Source: Candidatus Saccharimonadota bacterium (GTDB lineage Bacteria > Patescibacteriota > Saccharimonadia > Saccharimonadales > Saccharimonadaceae). From it: 49,745 nt of DNA. The position numbers were made by a program, and so were the translations under genes. The notes beneath the pieces were generated by a model, which was not told the origin of the DNA, ran no database searches, and saw only the letters and a program-made list of their open reading frames with translations. Within the stretch, counting starts at the first letter, position 1; every line of letters starts with the position of its first letter. The DNA lies in contig JAPUFB010000006.1 of NCBI GenBank assembly GCA_027492255.1, positions 1 through 49,745 of the forward strand, read 5' to 3'. Below are positions 17,507 through 26,008 of this stretch, in pieces.

Positions 17507-18649
17507 GTGGAGAAGAATATGAAGCATCACAAATATAGCGAGAAAGGTGTTACGTCTATCCTTACGGTGCTCTTCTTTATTGTCCTCGTTTCTGTTATTA
17601 CGATCGGCTTCACGAGACTTATGAGTCAAGAGTTTGCTCAAGGATATGAAGATGAGTTAACAAAGAGTGCGTATAATGCTGCAACTGCAGGCGTAGAAGA
17701 CGCCAAACGTGCTATCTTGTTTTGTTCTGCCCAGGTCGGTTCCGAGAAGACGAATTGTGAAACTGAGCTATATACCGCAACATGTCCCGGATTTAATACG
17801 GGAACGTACTTTCAGACAAAACTTGGAATACCTCAATCAAATAGTGGTAAAACAAAAGTCTCTGATAGTGGACAAGAAGGCTATAGCTGTGTAACGGTAT
17901 CGCGAAATACACAAGATATTAAGGGGACACTGAGTTATATGTCAGGTAGCGGATCAATGTTTGAGCTAAAGACGAACGATGCGGCGGGCTATAAGACGGT
18001 ACGTATTTCATGGAGAAACCCAACTAATTCAACGACACTGTATCCGCAATCAAGGTTTAATACAGGTAATCCTCGAGCATTTGGTACCGGTTCGGAATAT
18101 TACTGGAATTATGATGGCTCCTTACTTACTTCTCCGACCGTACTGCGAGTTATGGTTATATCAGTACCAGAGGGTGCATTCAATCTTGCCGACATTAAAC
18201 AACAGAGTGTCTTTGTCTATCCTCAGATGAATGGGTCGGTTGCTACTATTTCGAATATTGATAATGGTGCAGTTCCCGTAAAACGCATGTCAACATTGTG
18301 CGATACAGCACAGTCTTGGACGTGCTCGGTTGACATTAGTTACTTTGCGTCCCATAAATATAATCAATACATTCTTCTTAAACCTGTATATAGTGATGCG
18401 GTATTTTCTATGACTGCTACGACAGCACTTGGGGCGCCGGTCACTTTTAATAATGTCCAGCTTAGTATTGATTCAACAGGGTATACGGCAGGACTTTCTC
18501 GTCGCATTCAAACAACCGTACATGCAGGGGGTCCTGCTATCAATACATCAAATGCGATCGACAGTGGTGGGGGACTATGTAAGAACTTTAGGGTAGGTCT
18601 AGCTAATCTATTTACCAATATAGACTACAATAACTGCAAACCTCTCTAG
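17507..18649 (+). CDS. PilX-like minor pilus protein
   Basis: This protein of about 380 residues has the leader KYSEKG followed by VTSILTVLFFIVLVSVITIGFTRL, then an outward domain of about 340 residues. The N-terminus resembles PilX/GspK-type proteins, which often lack the +5 Glu, as here. I chose the GTG at 17507 because GGAGGAT lies 6 nt upstream; ATGs at 17492 and 17519 are alternatives. The ACGVEDAKR-like region (NAATAGVEDAKRAIL) matches the conserved segment after the helix in PilX proteins. Its end overlaps the convergent xer gene by 4 nt. It closes the pilus locus. Confidence 0.78.
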   Translation: MEKNMKHHKYSEKGVTSILTVLFFIVLVSVITIGFTRLMSQEFAQGYEDELTKSAYNAATAGVEDAKRAILFCSAQVGSEKTNCETELYTATCPGFNTGTYFQTKLGIPQSNSGKTKVSDSGQEGYSCVTVSRNTQDIKGTLSYMSGSGSMFELKTNDAAGYKTVRISWRNPTNSTTLYPQSRFNTGNPRAFGTGSEYYWNYDGSLLTSPTVLRVMVISVPEGAFNLADIKQQSVFVYPQMNGSVATISNIDNGAVPVKRMSTLCDTAQSWTCSVDISYFASHKYNQYILLKPVYSDAVFSMTATTALGAPVTFNNVQLSIDSTGYTAGLSRRIQTTVHAGGPAINTSNAIDSGGGLCKNFRVGLANLFTNIDYNNCKPL

Positions 18650-19566
18650 CTCTCAATATGGGTACGGTGGAATTTCTGGTGAATTTCTCGTAGATGCTGA
18701 TCGGTGACATGGGTATATATTTGAGTAGTAGCGATATTGCTATGCCCAAGCATGCTTTGGACACTACGAAGGTCAGCACCATTCATGAGTAGATCTGTTG
18801 CAAAACTATGTCTGAGGGTGTGAGGGCTTACGTGTTTAGTGATACCTGCAAGCTTGGCGTAGTGCTCAACGATTCGTTGGACACTACGCGGTGTGAGGCG
18901 GAAACTTTCACCTTTGCTGTCCCCGGTTTTAGCACCGCTGTATCGAATAAAAAGCGGTTGTGCGGTATCTGCGCGGCTCTCGAGGTATGTCGCAAGCCAT
19001 TCACTTGCTTCCGGACTAATGAACACGGGACGATCTTTTTGACCTTTTCCACGGACCATAAATTCGCCTCGTCGTAGATTGATATGATCACGGTTTAGGT
19101 TACATAGTTCACTTACTCGTAAACCACTCGAAAACAATAGTTCGAGCATAGCTCTGTCCCGTAGGCCTCCCTTACTGTTAATGTCAACGATAGTGATAAG
19201 TCGTTCGGTTTCATCGGTTGAAAGAAAACTTACTTGTTTTCGGCGAATTTTTGGAAGCTCTACCTTTTCTGGAGTAAGGGTGTGAATATCACGTCGTGAG
19301 CAATATCCTAAAAAGCTTCTCAGTGCAATCAAGTGATAATTCTGCGTAATAGAAGAGAGTTCATCTCCTGCTTCGTTTTTATAGCGATTGAGCCAGAGGC
19401 GATATTTGCGAATTATCTCAGCGTTAATTTTATCAACTTCGATATCGCCAGCAAATTCAATAAGCCGATCGAGATAGAGGTGATAATTCTCAGCGGTCTT
19501 CTGGGAGCGACCCTTCTCGACCTCAAGGTACTCGATGAAGTCCATAATAAGCTCAGAGAGGTACAT
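18646..19566 (-). CDS. xerC: Tyrosine recombinase XerC/XerD family
   Basis: The 306-residue site-specific recombinase has an N-terminal SAM-like core-binding domain (residues 1-90) and a C-terminal catalytic domain. The catalytic set is visible: Arg in SSGLRVSELCNL, Lys in GKGQKDRPVF, HTLRHSFATDLL (H-x-x-R), His in LGHSNIATTQ and the nucleophilic Tyr in IYTHVT. Members resolve chromosome dimers at dif; with only one Xer seen, a single-recombinase system is possible. GGAGG lies directly before the ATG, too close for ideal spacing, and a TATGAT -10-like box sits 6 nt upstream. No flanking mobile element was found, so a housekeeping role is favoured over an integrase. Confidence 0.9.
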   Translation of the reverse strand: MYLSELIMDFIEYLEVEKGRSQKTAENYHLYLDRLIEFAGDIEVDKINAEIIRKYRLWLNRYKNEAGDELSSITQNYHLIALRSFLGYCSRRDIHTLTPEKVELPKIRRKQVSFLSTDETERLITIVDINSKGGLRDRAMLELLFSSGLRVSELCNLNRDHINLRRGEFMVRGKGQKDRPVFISPEASEWLATYLESRADTAQPLFIRYSGAKTGDSKGESFRLTPRSVQRIVEHYAKLAGITKHVSPHTLRHSFATDLLMNGADLRSVQSMLGHSNIATTQIYTHVTDQHLREIHQKFHRTHIES

Positions 19567-19628
19567 ACCTCCATCATAACGTATATGTTTATATTTTGCG
19601 ACGTAGAATAGATGCTACAATAGTTCTC

Positions 19629-20420
19629 ATGAATATTATCGAAGCAATTATCTTAGGGGCCATACAGGGATTAACAGAATTTATACCAATTTCCAGTTCA
19701 GGACATCTAGTGATTGCGCAGTTCTTTATGAATGGGGCAAGCGATCATCTATTTATTGAATGGATTAATCTTGGAACAGTCCTTGCGCTTATCATTTTTT
19801 TCCGGAAACGAATACTTGATCTCATCCAGCGAGTCATCGTAAAACGAGATTATCGACTGGCGCTTAATATTATTATTGCGATGATTCCTGCGGGACTAGC
19901 GGGATTCTTTCTTGCCGGATTTATCGAGAGTAACCCATTCTTCGGTAGTATATGGACGGTTGTTGTCACTCTTACAATAGTAGGAATTCTCTTAATTGTA
20001 CTCGAAAAGCTTCCAAGGCTCTCTAATGTTGATGAAAATACATTGTCGAAGAAGCGTGCGCTTAGTATCGGTCTTGCGCAGGTATTAGCACTTATTCCAG
20101 GCACATCTCGTTCCGGAAGTACGATAATAACAGGGAGATTAATGGGACTGAGTCGCGCGAGTGCAGCCGAGTTTAGTTTTCTCGTTTCAATTCCAATTAT
20201 GCTTGGAGTCATCGCAAAGCTGCTTATTAAATCTGCGGACCGCACGTATCTTATAAATAATTTTACAACACTTTTAATTGGGAATGTAGTTGCCTTTATG
20301 TGCGGTATGATTGCTATTGGGTTTCTTATGAGGTTTTTGGAAAAGAAAAACCTCACTGTCTTTGGGTGGTATCGGGTAGGGCTTGCAATAATTATTGCCG
20401 CGATAGTTCTGGTAAAATAA
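19629..20420 (+). CDS. uppP: Undecaprenyl-diphosphatase UppP (BacA)
   Basis: UppP is an integral membrane enzyme that recycles undecaprenyl pyrophosphate to the monophosphate carrier for peptidoglycan and other wall polymers. The 263-residue protein has the two hallmark motifs: LGAIQGLTEFIPISSSGHL near the N-terminus (conserved Glu and SSSGH) and LIPGTSRSGSTI around residue 158-170. About seven hydrophobic segments fit the family. The ATG at 19629 gives the usual MNIIEAIILG start and lies 7 nt after a TACAAT box (19616-19621), consistent with a leaderless mRNA. The neighbouring xer gene is divergent. Confidence 0.95.
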   Translation: MNIIEAIILGAIQGLTEFIPISSSGHLVIAQFFMNGASDHLFIEWINLGTVLALIIFFRKRILDLIQRVIVKRDYRLALNIIIAMIPAGLAGFFLAGFIESNPFFGSIWTVVVTLTIVGILLIVLEKLPRLSNVDENTLSKKRALSIGLAQVLALIPGTSRSGSTIITGRLMGLSRASAAEFSFLVSIPIMLGVIAKLLIKSADRTYLINNFTTLLIGNVVAFMCGMIAIGFLMRFLEKKNLTVFGWYRVGLAIIIAAIVLVK

Positions 20421-20456
20421 GTAATAACGCTAGCTATAACTGAAAGGAAAGAAATA

Positions 20457-21035
20457 ATGGAGCGAACACTCGTTGTGTTAAAACCGGATGCAGTTCAGAG
20501 GGGGATTATTGGAGAGATCATCTCAAGATTTGAACGAGTTGGGCTTAAGATTGTCGGAGCAAAATTATTTGTGCCAAGCAAAGAGCTTGTCGACAAGCAT
20601 TACCCGAGTGATCGAACGGAATTCATCAAAGGTATTGGAGCGAGAACTCTCGAAAGCTATCGAGAGATGGGTCTTGATCCAATAGAGCAGTTTGGTGCCG
20701 ATGATGCGATGCGTATTGGCGAGGAGGTTCGAGGCTGGTTAGCTGATTTTATGCGCTCTGGTCCTGTTTTCGCATTTGCATTCGAAGGGCCACATGCGAT
20801 TGAGGTAGTTCGGAAGATAGTAGGGGCTACGTTGCCTCAAAAAGCATTACCGGGCACAATTCGCGGCGATTATTCATTTGACTCCTCATATCTTGCGAAC
20901 TCTCAAAACAGGCCAATTAAAAATCTTATCCATGCTTCAGGGAACAAAGAAGAGGCAGAGTTTGAGTTAGATCTGTGGTTTAGCCCTAAGGAGATGACCG
21001 ATTATTCAACAATCCATCAAGCAAGTATGATGTAG
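20457..21035 (+). CDS. ndk: Nucleoside diphosphate kinase with insertion
   Basis: Ndk moves the gamma-phosphate from ATP to other NDPs through a phospho-histidine. Family motifs are clear: MERTLVVLKPDAVQRGIIGEIISRFE at the start, KHYP, VVRKIVGAT, PGTIRGDYS and the active-site His in NLIHASG. At 192 residues it is longer than the usual 135-150. The extra sequence lies mainly between KHYP and SGPVFAFAFEG (about residues 48-85, containing EFIKGIGARTLESYREMGLD), with a smaller addition before the active site and a C-terminal extension. Insert-bearing Ndks are known, so function is probably kept. GAAAGGAAAG precedes the start. Confidence 0.92.
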   Translation: MERTLVVLKPDAVQRGIIGEIISRFERVGLKIVGAKLFVPSKELVDKHYPSDRTEFIKGIGARTLESYREMGLDPIEQFGADDAMRIGEEVRGWLADFMRSGPVFAFAFEGPHAIEVVRKIVGATLPQKALPGTIRGDYSFDSSYLANSQNRPIKNLIHASGNKEEAEFELDLWFSPKEMTDYSTIHQASMM

Positions 21036-21070
21036 GGCTCTAAAGATAAGATCTGCTATAGTGAAAAGGC

Positions 21071-21145
21071 GCCCCAGTAGCTCAACGGATAGAGTAGCTC
21101 CGTCCTAAGGAGAAGATATTAGTTCGATTCTAGTCTGGGGTACCA
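21071..21145 (+). tRNA. tRNA-Arg (CCU)
   Basis: A cloverleaf can be drawn: acceptor GCCCCAG with CUGGGGU (first pair G-U), D arm GCTC/GAGT, anticodon loop G-U-CCU-A-A, and T arm ATTAG with CTAGT around TTCGATT. The CCA end is encoded. The first anticodon-stem pair (27-43) is a G-A mismatch. Confidence 0.93.
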
Positions 21146-21157
21146 GATATTATGTAT

Positions 21158-21191
21158 ATAACAAAAGACTTTCCCGGGAGTCTTTTGTTAT
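21158..21191 (+). terminator. Terminator hairpin after tRNA-Arg
   Basis: ATAACAAAAGACT (21158-21170) and AGTCTTTTGTTAT (21179-21191) form a 13-bp perfect stem with a short CG-rich loop and a T-rich 3' arm. The right arm also holds a TATAGT box, 6 nt before the next gene's ATG, so the terminator and the next promoter overlap. Confidence 0.85.
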
Positions 21192-21200
21192 AGTGGTGAT

Positions 21201-21791
21201 ATGTATAATGATGCAATTGTCATTTTGGGATGTGGAATTGATGCACAAGGTATGCTTAGCAGAGATGCAGTAAATGCTGTCGATTTAGGCATCAAGTTCC
21301 TTGAAAATACCCCAAATACGTGTTTGATCATGACTGGAAATGTCAGCTACAAGGCTACATTCAAGCCGTCTATTAGTGAGGCGCAGGCAATGAAAGATTA
21401 TGCCGTTGCAGCAGGTGTCAGTGGTAGCCGAATTTTTGTTGAAACTGAATCAAAGGATTCTCTCGGTAATCTTTTCTTTACGAAGCAAAATCTGCTGATC
21501 CCGCTGAATATACACAAAATAAGAATTATTTGTGGGCCAAATCAAAGTACCAAGCGCATCGAATACTTGGCGACCAAGGTTTTGGGTGATAGATATGATT
21601 TCCGAATTATAGAACCGACTGTCAAAAGAACAGAGAACAAAGACCGTGAATCGAGATCTCTTGAACTGGCTAAAAGATGGTTAGACGATATCCAGAGTGG
21701 GGATATGAACAGTATCTATACACTGATGCGCAGTAAGCATCCCGCATACAATAGTTCTCTGAGCCTTGAATCAGTAAAGGAACTACTCTAG
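21201..21791 (+). CDS. YdcF/SanA-like DUF218 domain protein
   Basis: This 196-residue protein shows the DUF218 pattern: IVILGCGID at the N-terminus, CLIMTGNVSY, an acidic EAQAMKDYAV segment, IFVETESKDSLGNLFFTK (the conserved E...S.T..N region) and a central IRIICGPNQSTKRIEYLA. Family members (ElyC, SanA, YdcF) are linked to envelope integrity, but no reaction is established for most. Unlike SanA it has no membrane anchor and would be cytoplasmic. It has a likely leaderless start. A second member of the family lies at 36846-37499. Confidence 0.8.
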   Translation: MYNDAIVILGCGIDAQGMLSRDAVNAVDLGIKFLENTPNTCLIMTGNVSYKATFKPSISEAQAMKDYAVAAGVSGSRIFVETESKDSLGNLFFTKQNLLIPLNIHKIRIICGPNQSTKRIEYLATKVLGDRYDFRIIEPTVKRTENKDRESRSLELAKRWLDDIQSGDMNSIYTLMRSKHPAYNSSLSLESVKELL

Positions 21792-21877
21792 TACTAGTTC
21801 TGTCCTTAGTGTTGATACTACAGCTTATTACGCTACTGTCATAACTAAACGCTGGTGGTTTGTTGTATTATAGAGCT

Positions 21878-22390
21878 ATGGATACTTTCAGCGGTCAACG
21901 ACCTAATGAGAGGGTAATGTTCGTATTTCGGCGACATATTATTGCGATGCGTCGTGGCTTTTATGCTATGGCGATACCCTTTGTTATAGCATCAGTGCCG
22001 TATTTGCTGCTTCCGGATACACTATGGCTCTTTTGGGTGGCGATGGGCGGCCTTGCGCTTGGTTTGTTGCTATTCTGGTACCATTGGCTTGGCTGGTACT
22101 ACAGTGTTTTCATCGTGACCGATCAACGAATCCAGCAGACGACACAAAAAGGGCTGTTTGGAAAGTCTGTAATTGATCTTGATCTGTCGAAGATTCAGAA
22201 TATCAGCTATAATATACCTGGCTTTACTGGAGAATTGCTCCGATTTGGGACGATCGTCATTCAGACATATGTTGGCGATATGGTCATCGACAAAGTTGAG
22301 CATCCAGAAGACATATATAACCAATTGCAGAATGTAGTACACCTGAGCGGTGGAGGCGCAGGACATAAAGATGAAACGAAATTACCTTAA
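21878..22390 (+). CDS. PH-domain (YdbT-type, bPH2) membrane protein
   Basis: This 170-residue protein has two close membrane segments (about residues 29-48 and 54-72) and then a bacterial PH-like domain, FIVTDQRIQQTTQKGLFGKSVIDLDLSKIQNISYNIPG, with the characteristic TDQRI and KIQN motifs. Such proteins are common in Gram-positive and CPR envelopes and have no agreed function. The ATG at 21878 is preferred because a TATTAT box lies 6 nt before it. Its 3' end overlaps the start of the following parvulin gene by 20 nt, so the two are likely co-expressed. Confidence 0.82.
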   Translation: MDTFSGQRPNERVMFVFRRHIIAMRRGFYAMAIPFVIASVPYLLLPDTLWLFWVAMGGLALGLLLFWYHWLGWYYSVFIVTDQRIQQTTQKGLFGKSVIDLDLSKIQNISYNIPGFTGELLRFGTIVIQTYVGDMVIDKVEHPEDIYNQLQNVVHLSGGGAGHKDETKLP

Positions 22391-23429
22391 ACGTATACTA
22401 CGCAGCAAGACGCCTATCGCTGACGAAGCCCCGTCTCGAATTACTAATGAAACCGTAGCCGAACACCGCGAGCAGATACTAGCGGGTGGGAGACGGTTTA
22501 AATACCCGGTCCAATATCAGCGGCACAAACTTGTTATCAATACAATCATAATTGGTGTAGTGACCCTGCTGGCCGCGTTTGCACTTGGCTGGCAGCAACT
22601 ATACATTGCACAGAATACAAGTAAGTTTATGTACCGTGTAACCCAAGTCGTACCGTATCCTGTTGCATCGGTCGATGGTGAATGGGTACGTTATAGTGAC
22701 TATCTCCGGAAACTGCGAAGCAATATCCAGGCATTGCTTCAGCAGAAACAGATTGTTCCTACGAGTGCTGACGGAAAACGCCAGATTGAGTACTATAAAG
22801 CGCGCGAGATTGTTAATGCAGAACAAGACGCTTACGCACGTAAGCTTGCCAGAGAGCGCAAGATAACAGTTGATAGTAAAGAAGTAAATGATTTTATTCA
22901 AAAAACCGTTGACGCTAAGTCGGTGAGCTTATCAGCGTACGAACAAACAGTACTCCATACATTTTATGATTGGTCACTCAATGATTATCGCCAGGTGCTG
23001 CGAGACCAACTTCTAAAGCGGAAAGTTAGTTTCGCTGTTGATGATAATGCAAAAAGTAGAGTTAAGGATATTCAGCAGAAACTAGCAGCCGGAGCTGACT
23101 TCGCGACCCTCGCAAAAGAAAACTCTGATGATGAGATCACAAAGCTATCCGGAGGTGATGTCGGTTCAATTAGTTTCTCTACGCCTGACATTAACGATAC
23201 TATTTCTACAGCACAAAAACTCGATGTTGGAAAAACCTCCGATCCTATCGAAGGATCAGACGGGTACTATATTGTGAAAGTCATAGAAAAAACGAGTGAA
23301 ACCGTTCATTATGCACAGATAAAGATCGGTCTGACGGAATTCCAAAATAAATTCTCACAATTGGAAAAAGCTGGCAAAATTACTGAGTATATCAAGGTTG
23401 ATAAGGCTCAATTGAAGGCTGGTCAATAG
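22371..23429 (+). CDS. Membrane-anchored parvulin-type peptidyl-prolyl isomerase
   Basis: This protein of about 352 residues is related to SurA/PrsA foldases, which help exported proteins fold outside the membrane. A cytoplasmic basic N-terminus precedes one membrane segment (about residues 54-73, VINTIIIGVVTLLAAFALGW). A SurA-N-like helical domain follows, then a parvulin domain with the signature GADFATLAKENSDDEITKLSGGDVGSI and a GYYIVKVIEK strand. The start was set at 22371; an ATG 21 nt earlier is possible. Pilins and the secreted proteins in this window are possible clients. A 17-bp bidirectional terminator follows. Confidence 0.88.
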   Translation: MKRNYLKRILRSKTPIADEAPSRITNETVAEHREQILAGGRRFKYPVQYQRHKLVINTIIIGVVTLLAAFALGWQQLYIAQNTSKFMYRVTQVVPYPVASVDGEWVRYSDYLRKLRSNIQALLQQKQIVPTSADGKRQIEYYKAREIVNAEQDAYARKLARERKITVDSKEVNDFIQKTVDAKSVSLSAYEQTVLHTFYDWSLNDYRQVLRDQLLKRKVSFAVDDNAKSRVKDIQQKLAAGADFATLAKENSDDEITKLSGGDVGSISFSTPDINDTISTAQKLDVGKTSDPIEGSDGYYIVKVIEKTSETVHYAQIKIGLTEFQNKFSQLEKAGKITEYIKVDKAQLKAGQ

Positions 23430-23449
23430 ACTAAGGGTTAAGATATACC

Positions 23450-23488
23450 AAAGAAAAACTCTCACCAGATTGGTGAGAGTTTTTCTTT
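23450..23488. terminator. 17-bp bidirectional terminator
   Basis: A perfect stem of 17 bp (23450-23466 with 23472-23488) around a 5-nt loop has A-rich and T-rich flanks. It ends the parvulin gene on the plus strand and tRNA-Asp on the minus strand. Its right arm touches the encoded CCA of the tRNA. Confidence 0.92.
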
Positions 23489-23565
23489 GGCGGGCCCGAC
23501 CGGATTCGAACCGGCGATCTCCTCCGTGACAGGGAGGCGTGATAGGCCAACTTCACTACGAGCCC
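23488..23565 (-). tRNA. tRNA-Asp (GUC)
   Basis: On the minus strand the acceptor GGGCUCG pairs with CGGGCCC, followed by discriminator G and an encoded CCA. The anticodon loop reads C-U-GUC-A-C. The T arm GCCGG-TTCGAAT-CCGGT is regular. It is transcribed straight into the adjoining terminator. Confidence 0.95.
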
Positions 23566-23692
23566 GTAACGATATGTCTGAGTGATATCCACGTGACAAC
23601 TTGAAGATAGTATCAAATTTTGACTCTTTTCGCAACAGGGGAAGCGGGGCTCGATTACTCTAGGGCTTTTTGTTATAATTAAGGCCGTATGT

Positions 23693-23768
23693 GCCACCTT
23701 AGCTCAGTTGGTAGAGCATCTCATTCGTAACGAGAAGGTCGCCAGTTCGATTCTGGCAGGTGGCTCCA
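23693..23768 (+). tRNA. tRNA-Thr (CGU)
   Basis: Acceptor GCCACCU with AGGUGGC, discriminator U, encoded CCA; D arm GCTC/GAGC; anticodon loop U-U-CGU-A-A; T arm GCCAG/CTGGC. The base pair closing the anticodon loop (31-39) is an A-C mismatch. A TATAAT box lies at 23674-23679. The UCCA end matters for the thrS leader discussed elsewhere. Confidence 0.95.
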
Positions 23769-23793
23769 TAAGAATGAAGTCTAAAAAATAACC

Positions 23794-24162
23794 ATGAAAC
23801 AAGTATTTCTTTCAACTCTTCGTAATCGTTCGTATCTGGCAGCTTTCGTCATAACGGCATTACTTTGTTTTGCAATTTTAGTACTGAGCGCAATAGAGAT
23901 TCGGCATAGCGATATTCAGGTACCGTTACGCTATAGTGCATTTGGGATCACGCATATTTATCGCGAGTCGTGGTTGAATGAACTATTACTCCCTCTTTTT
24001 GCTATCGGTATTTTTGTTGCTCATACCGTCATTAGCCTTAAGTTTGCATCCCTTAAGCACATAACTGTTGCGATCGCATTCCAGTGGTTAACGGCAATTA
24101 TGCTGTCATTGGTATTTATGACTCTCCTTGCGATTTTTAAGATAGTCTCGGTGCTTCAATGA
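23794..24162 (+). CDS. Small polytopic membrane protein
   Basis: The 122-residue protein has three hydrophobic segments (about residues 13-32, 62-82 and 93-118) and a short loop containing RHSDIQVPLRYSAFGI. It resembles the small CPR membrane proteins often placed before envelope glycosyltransferases, but I do not recognise a named family. Its stop overlaps the start of the glycosyltransferase gene (ATGA), so the pair is very likely translated together and may act together. Confidence 0.75.
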   Translation: MKQVFLSTLRNRSYLAAFVITALLCFAILVLSAIEIRHSDIQVPLRYSAFGITHIYRESWLNELLLPLFAIGIFVAHTVISLKFASLKHITVAIAFQWLTAIMLSLVFMTLLAIFKIVSVLQ

Positions 24163-25772
24163 CCGATATTGAGATTCCACTCGGAAAGCGTACACGTTTC
24201 TATCGTTTTTTTGAGATATTGCCAGGAGTATTGAGCTATTCAATGATATTCGCGCCGATCTTTCTGAGTCTCATTAATCCTGTGATTGGAGCACTATTTG
24301 TTATCATTTTTATTATTATCTGGTTTGTGAAAGCGATTGGTATGACGGTTAGAATTGTGCAAGGCTACAACGTACTTCAGAGTTCTCTGAGGGTTGACTG
24401 GGCTGTGCGCTTGAGCGATCTACAGGACCCAGAGAAAGCACTAAAGAACTTTCATCCAAGGAAAGCATTTGGGCTACAGACACACCGTTATAACCTCGAA
24501 AATATGAGCCACCTTGTAAACGCAAAAAAACCATCGGATATTTTTAATGCCGTTATTATTCCAACCTACAACGAAGGAAGGGATATTCTTGAGCCAACTA
24601 TCAAGGCTGTGATGAGTGGGAGCTATGATTCGCGCCGTATTATTCTGGTTATTGCATACGAGGAGCGTGGTGGAAAAGAGATTGAGGAGACTTGTCGAGC
24701 GCTACAAAAGAAATTCAAGACCCATTTTAAGGCTATGTATATCGTAAAGCACCCTGCTAATCTTAAGAATGAGGTTGTGGGCAAGGGTGGAAATGCAACC
24801 TATGCGGGAAAATTCCTTGCAAAACAGCTGGATAATCTTTCTCTCAATCCGGAAAATATTATTGTCACAACTCTGGATGCCGATAATCGTCCACATACGA
24901 GCTACTTTTCGTATGTGACATATGAGTTTCTTGTTCATCCTGAGCCACGTCATGTCGCGTTTCAACCTCTTGCACTATTCCTGAATAACATATGGGATGT
25001 TCCTGCGCCTATGCGAGTATTAGCGACAGGTAACTCATTCTGGAACCTCATCAGCTCATTACGTCCGCATATGCTAAGAAATTTTGCTGCCCATTCCCAA
25101 AGTATGGCGGCATTAATTGATATGGATTTTTGGAGTGTTCGCACAATCGTTGAAGATGGTCATCAGTTTTGGCGAAGCTACTTTCGTTACGATGGTCAAT
25201 ACCATGTCGTTCCTCTTTATATACCCATCTACCAAGATGCGGTTCTAGCTGATACGTATAAAAAGACGCTTAAGGCGCAATTTAGTCAGTTGCGTCGCTG
25301 GGCCTATGGTGTTTCTGATATTCCCTATGTTGCCGAAAGGGTGTTTACTCGCCATCGTACCGTACCGCTTGTCGATGGTATTCAAAAGTTCCTGCGGCTT
25401 CTTGATAGTCACGTTAGTTGGGCGAGTGCTTCGGTTATACTAATGTTTGGTGCATTCGCGCCTCTTTTCGTTAGTCCTGAGGCGAGTCGAAGTATTGTTG
25501 CGTATCAGTTACCTGGAATTGCGAGTGGTCTGCAAACAATTGCAATGGTCGCCATTTTTGTGCAAATCTTCCTTACTTTCAAATTACTACCTCCACGACC
25601 AGCACGCTATAAGAGCCATCGTAACCTTGGTATGTTATTTCAGTGGCTCCTTATGCCTATTACAAGCATTGCCTATGGCTCAGTGGCCGCTATTAATGCC
25701 CAGACGCGTCTTCTTCTGGGAAAATACCTTGATAAGTTTGAAGTGACCGATAAATCGGTGATTAAGGATTGA
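24159..25772 (+). CDS. Membrane glycosyltransferase, family 2 (cellulose-synthase-like)
   Basis: This 537-residue protein has two N-terminal membrane segments (about residues 21-60), a cytoplasmic GT-A domain (FNAVIIPTYNEGRDILEPTI, then the metal-binding LDADNRPHTSY) and C-terminal membrane segments (about 425-520). The acceptor-site motif QLRRWAYG corresponds to the QxxRW signature of processive beta-glycosyltransferases. It probably makes or extends an extracellular polysaccharide on the inner membrane. The sugar cannot be told from sequence. The neighbouring small membrane protein overlaps it by 4 nt. A bidirectional hairpin follows. Confidence 0.85.
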   Translation: MTDIEIPLGKRTRFYRFFEILPGVLSYSMIFAPIFLSLINPVIGALFVIIFIIIWFVKAIGMTVRIVQGYNVLQSSLRVDWAVRLSDLQDPEKALKNFHPRKAFGLQTHRYNLENMSHLVNAKKPSDIFNAVIIPTYNEGRDILEPTIKAVMSGSYDSRRIILVIAYEERGGKEIEETCRALQKKFKTHFKAMYIVKHPANLKNEVVGKGGNATYAGKFLAKQLDNLSLNPENIIVTTLDADNRPHTSYFSYVTYEFLVHPEPRHVAFQPLALFLNNIWDVPAPMRVLATGNSFWNLISSLRPHMLRNFAAHSQSMAALIDMDFWSVRTIVEDGHQFWRSYFRYDGQYHVVPLYIPIYQDAVLADTYKKTLKAQFSQLRRWAYGVSDIPYVAERVFTRHRTVPLVDGIQKFLRLLDSHVSWASASVILMFGAFAPLFVSPEASRSIVAYQLPGIASGLQTIAMVAIFVQIFLTFKLLPPRPARYKSHRNLGMLFQWLLMPITSIAYGSVAAINAQTRLLLGKYLDKFEVTDKSVIKD

Positions 25773-25813
25773 TAAGCCCACAATTTCTTTATATATGCGT
25801 CGGGGTCGATAAT

Positions 25814-25849
25814 TTAAAAGTTCTGCTACATACATAGCAGAACTTTTAA
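25814..25849. terminator. Bidirectional terminator
   Basis: TTAAAAGTTCTGCTA (25814-25828) pairs perfectly with TAGCAGAACTTTTAA (25835-25849), loop of 6 nt. It can end the glycosyltransferase mRNA on the plus strand and the 43-residue gene on the minus strand, 20 nt after that gene's stop. Confidence 0.88.
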
Positions 25850-25869
25850 TGTAAGATACGAGGCTCTAA

Positions 25870-26001
25870 TTACTTCTTAGAAGAAGTGTGTGACTGGGCT
25901 GGTGTACCAGCCGTCTCGTAAAAGATTGCGAAGCGGGTAAGCTCGGAATCTTTCGCGCGACCAGTTTTTACCGGTGTTGCTGTTGACAGGTTATTACCCA
26001 T
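25870..26001 (-). CDS. 43-residue small protein, leaderless, unknown function
   Basis: An ORF of 43 codons plus TAA encodes a polar, basic peptide starting MGNNLSTATPVKTGRAKDSE and ending in HTSSKK. There is no hydrophobic segment. It is supported as a real gene by context: a near-consensus promoter (TTGACA, 17-nt spacer, TAATAT) ends just 7 nt before the ATG, and a strong terminator lies 20 nt after the stop. No ribosome binding site fits in that space, so it would be a leaderless mRNA. The middle (SELTRFAIFYETAGTP) has the look of a small folded element. I do not recognise the family; ribosome-associated or nucleic-acid-binding roles are possible given the charge, but this is guesswork. Confidence 0.72.
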   Translation of the reverse strand: MGNNLSTATPVKTGRAKDSELTRFAIFYETAGTPAQSHTSSKK

Positions 26002-26008
26002 GGAATAC

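Noticed and set aside
18646-19566. Integrase of a mobile element
   Set aside because: No attachment repeats, phage or plasmid genes flank it, and its size and motifs fit a housekeeping Xer recombinase.
23431-23697. 88-codon minus-strand ORF with SLSRRRSPVRIRSGPP
   Set aside because: It is a readout across tRNA-Asp, another typical false tRNA-derived ORF.
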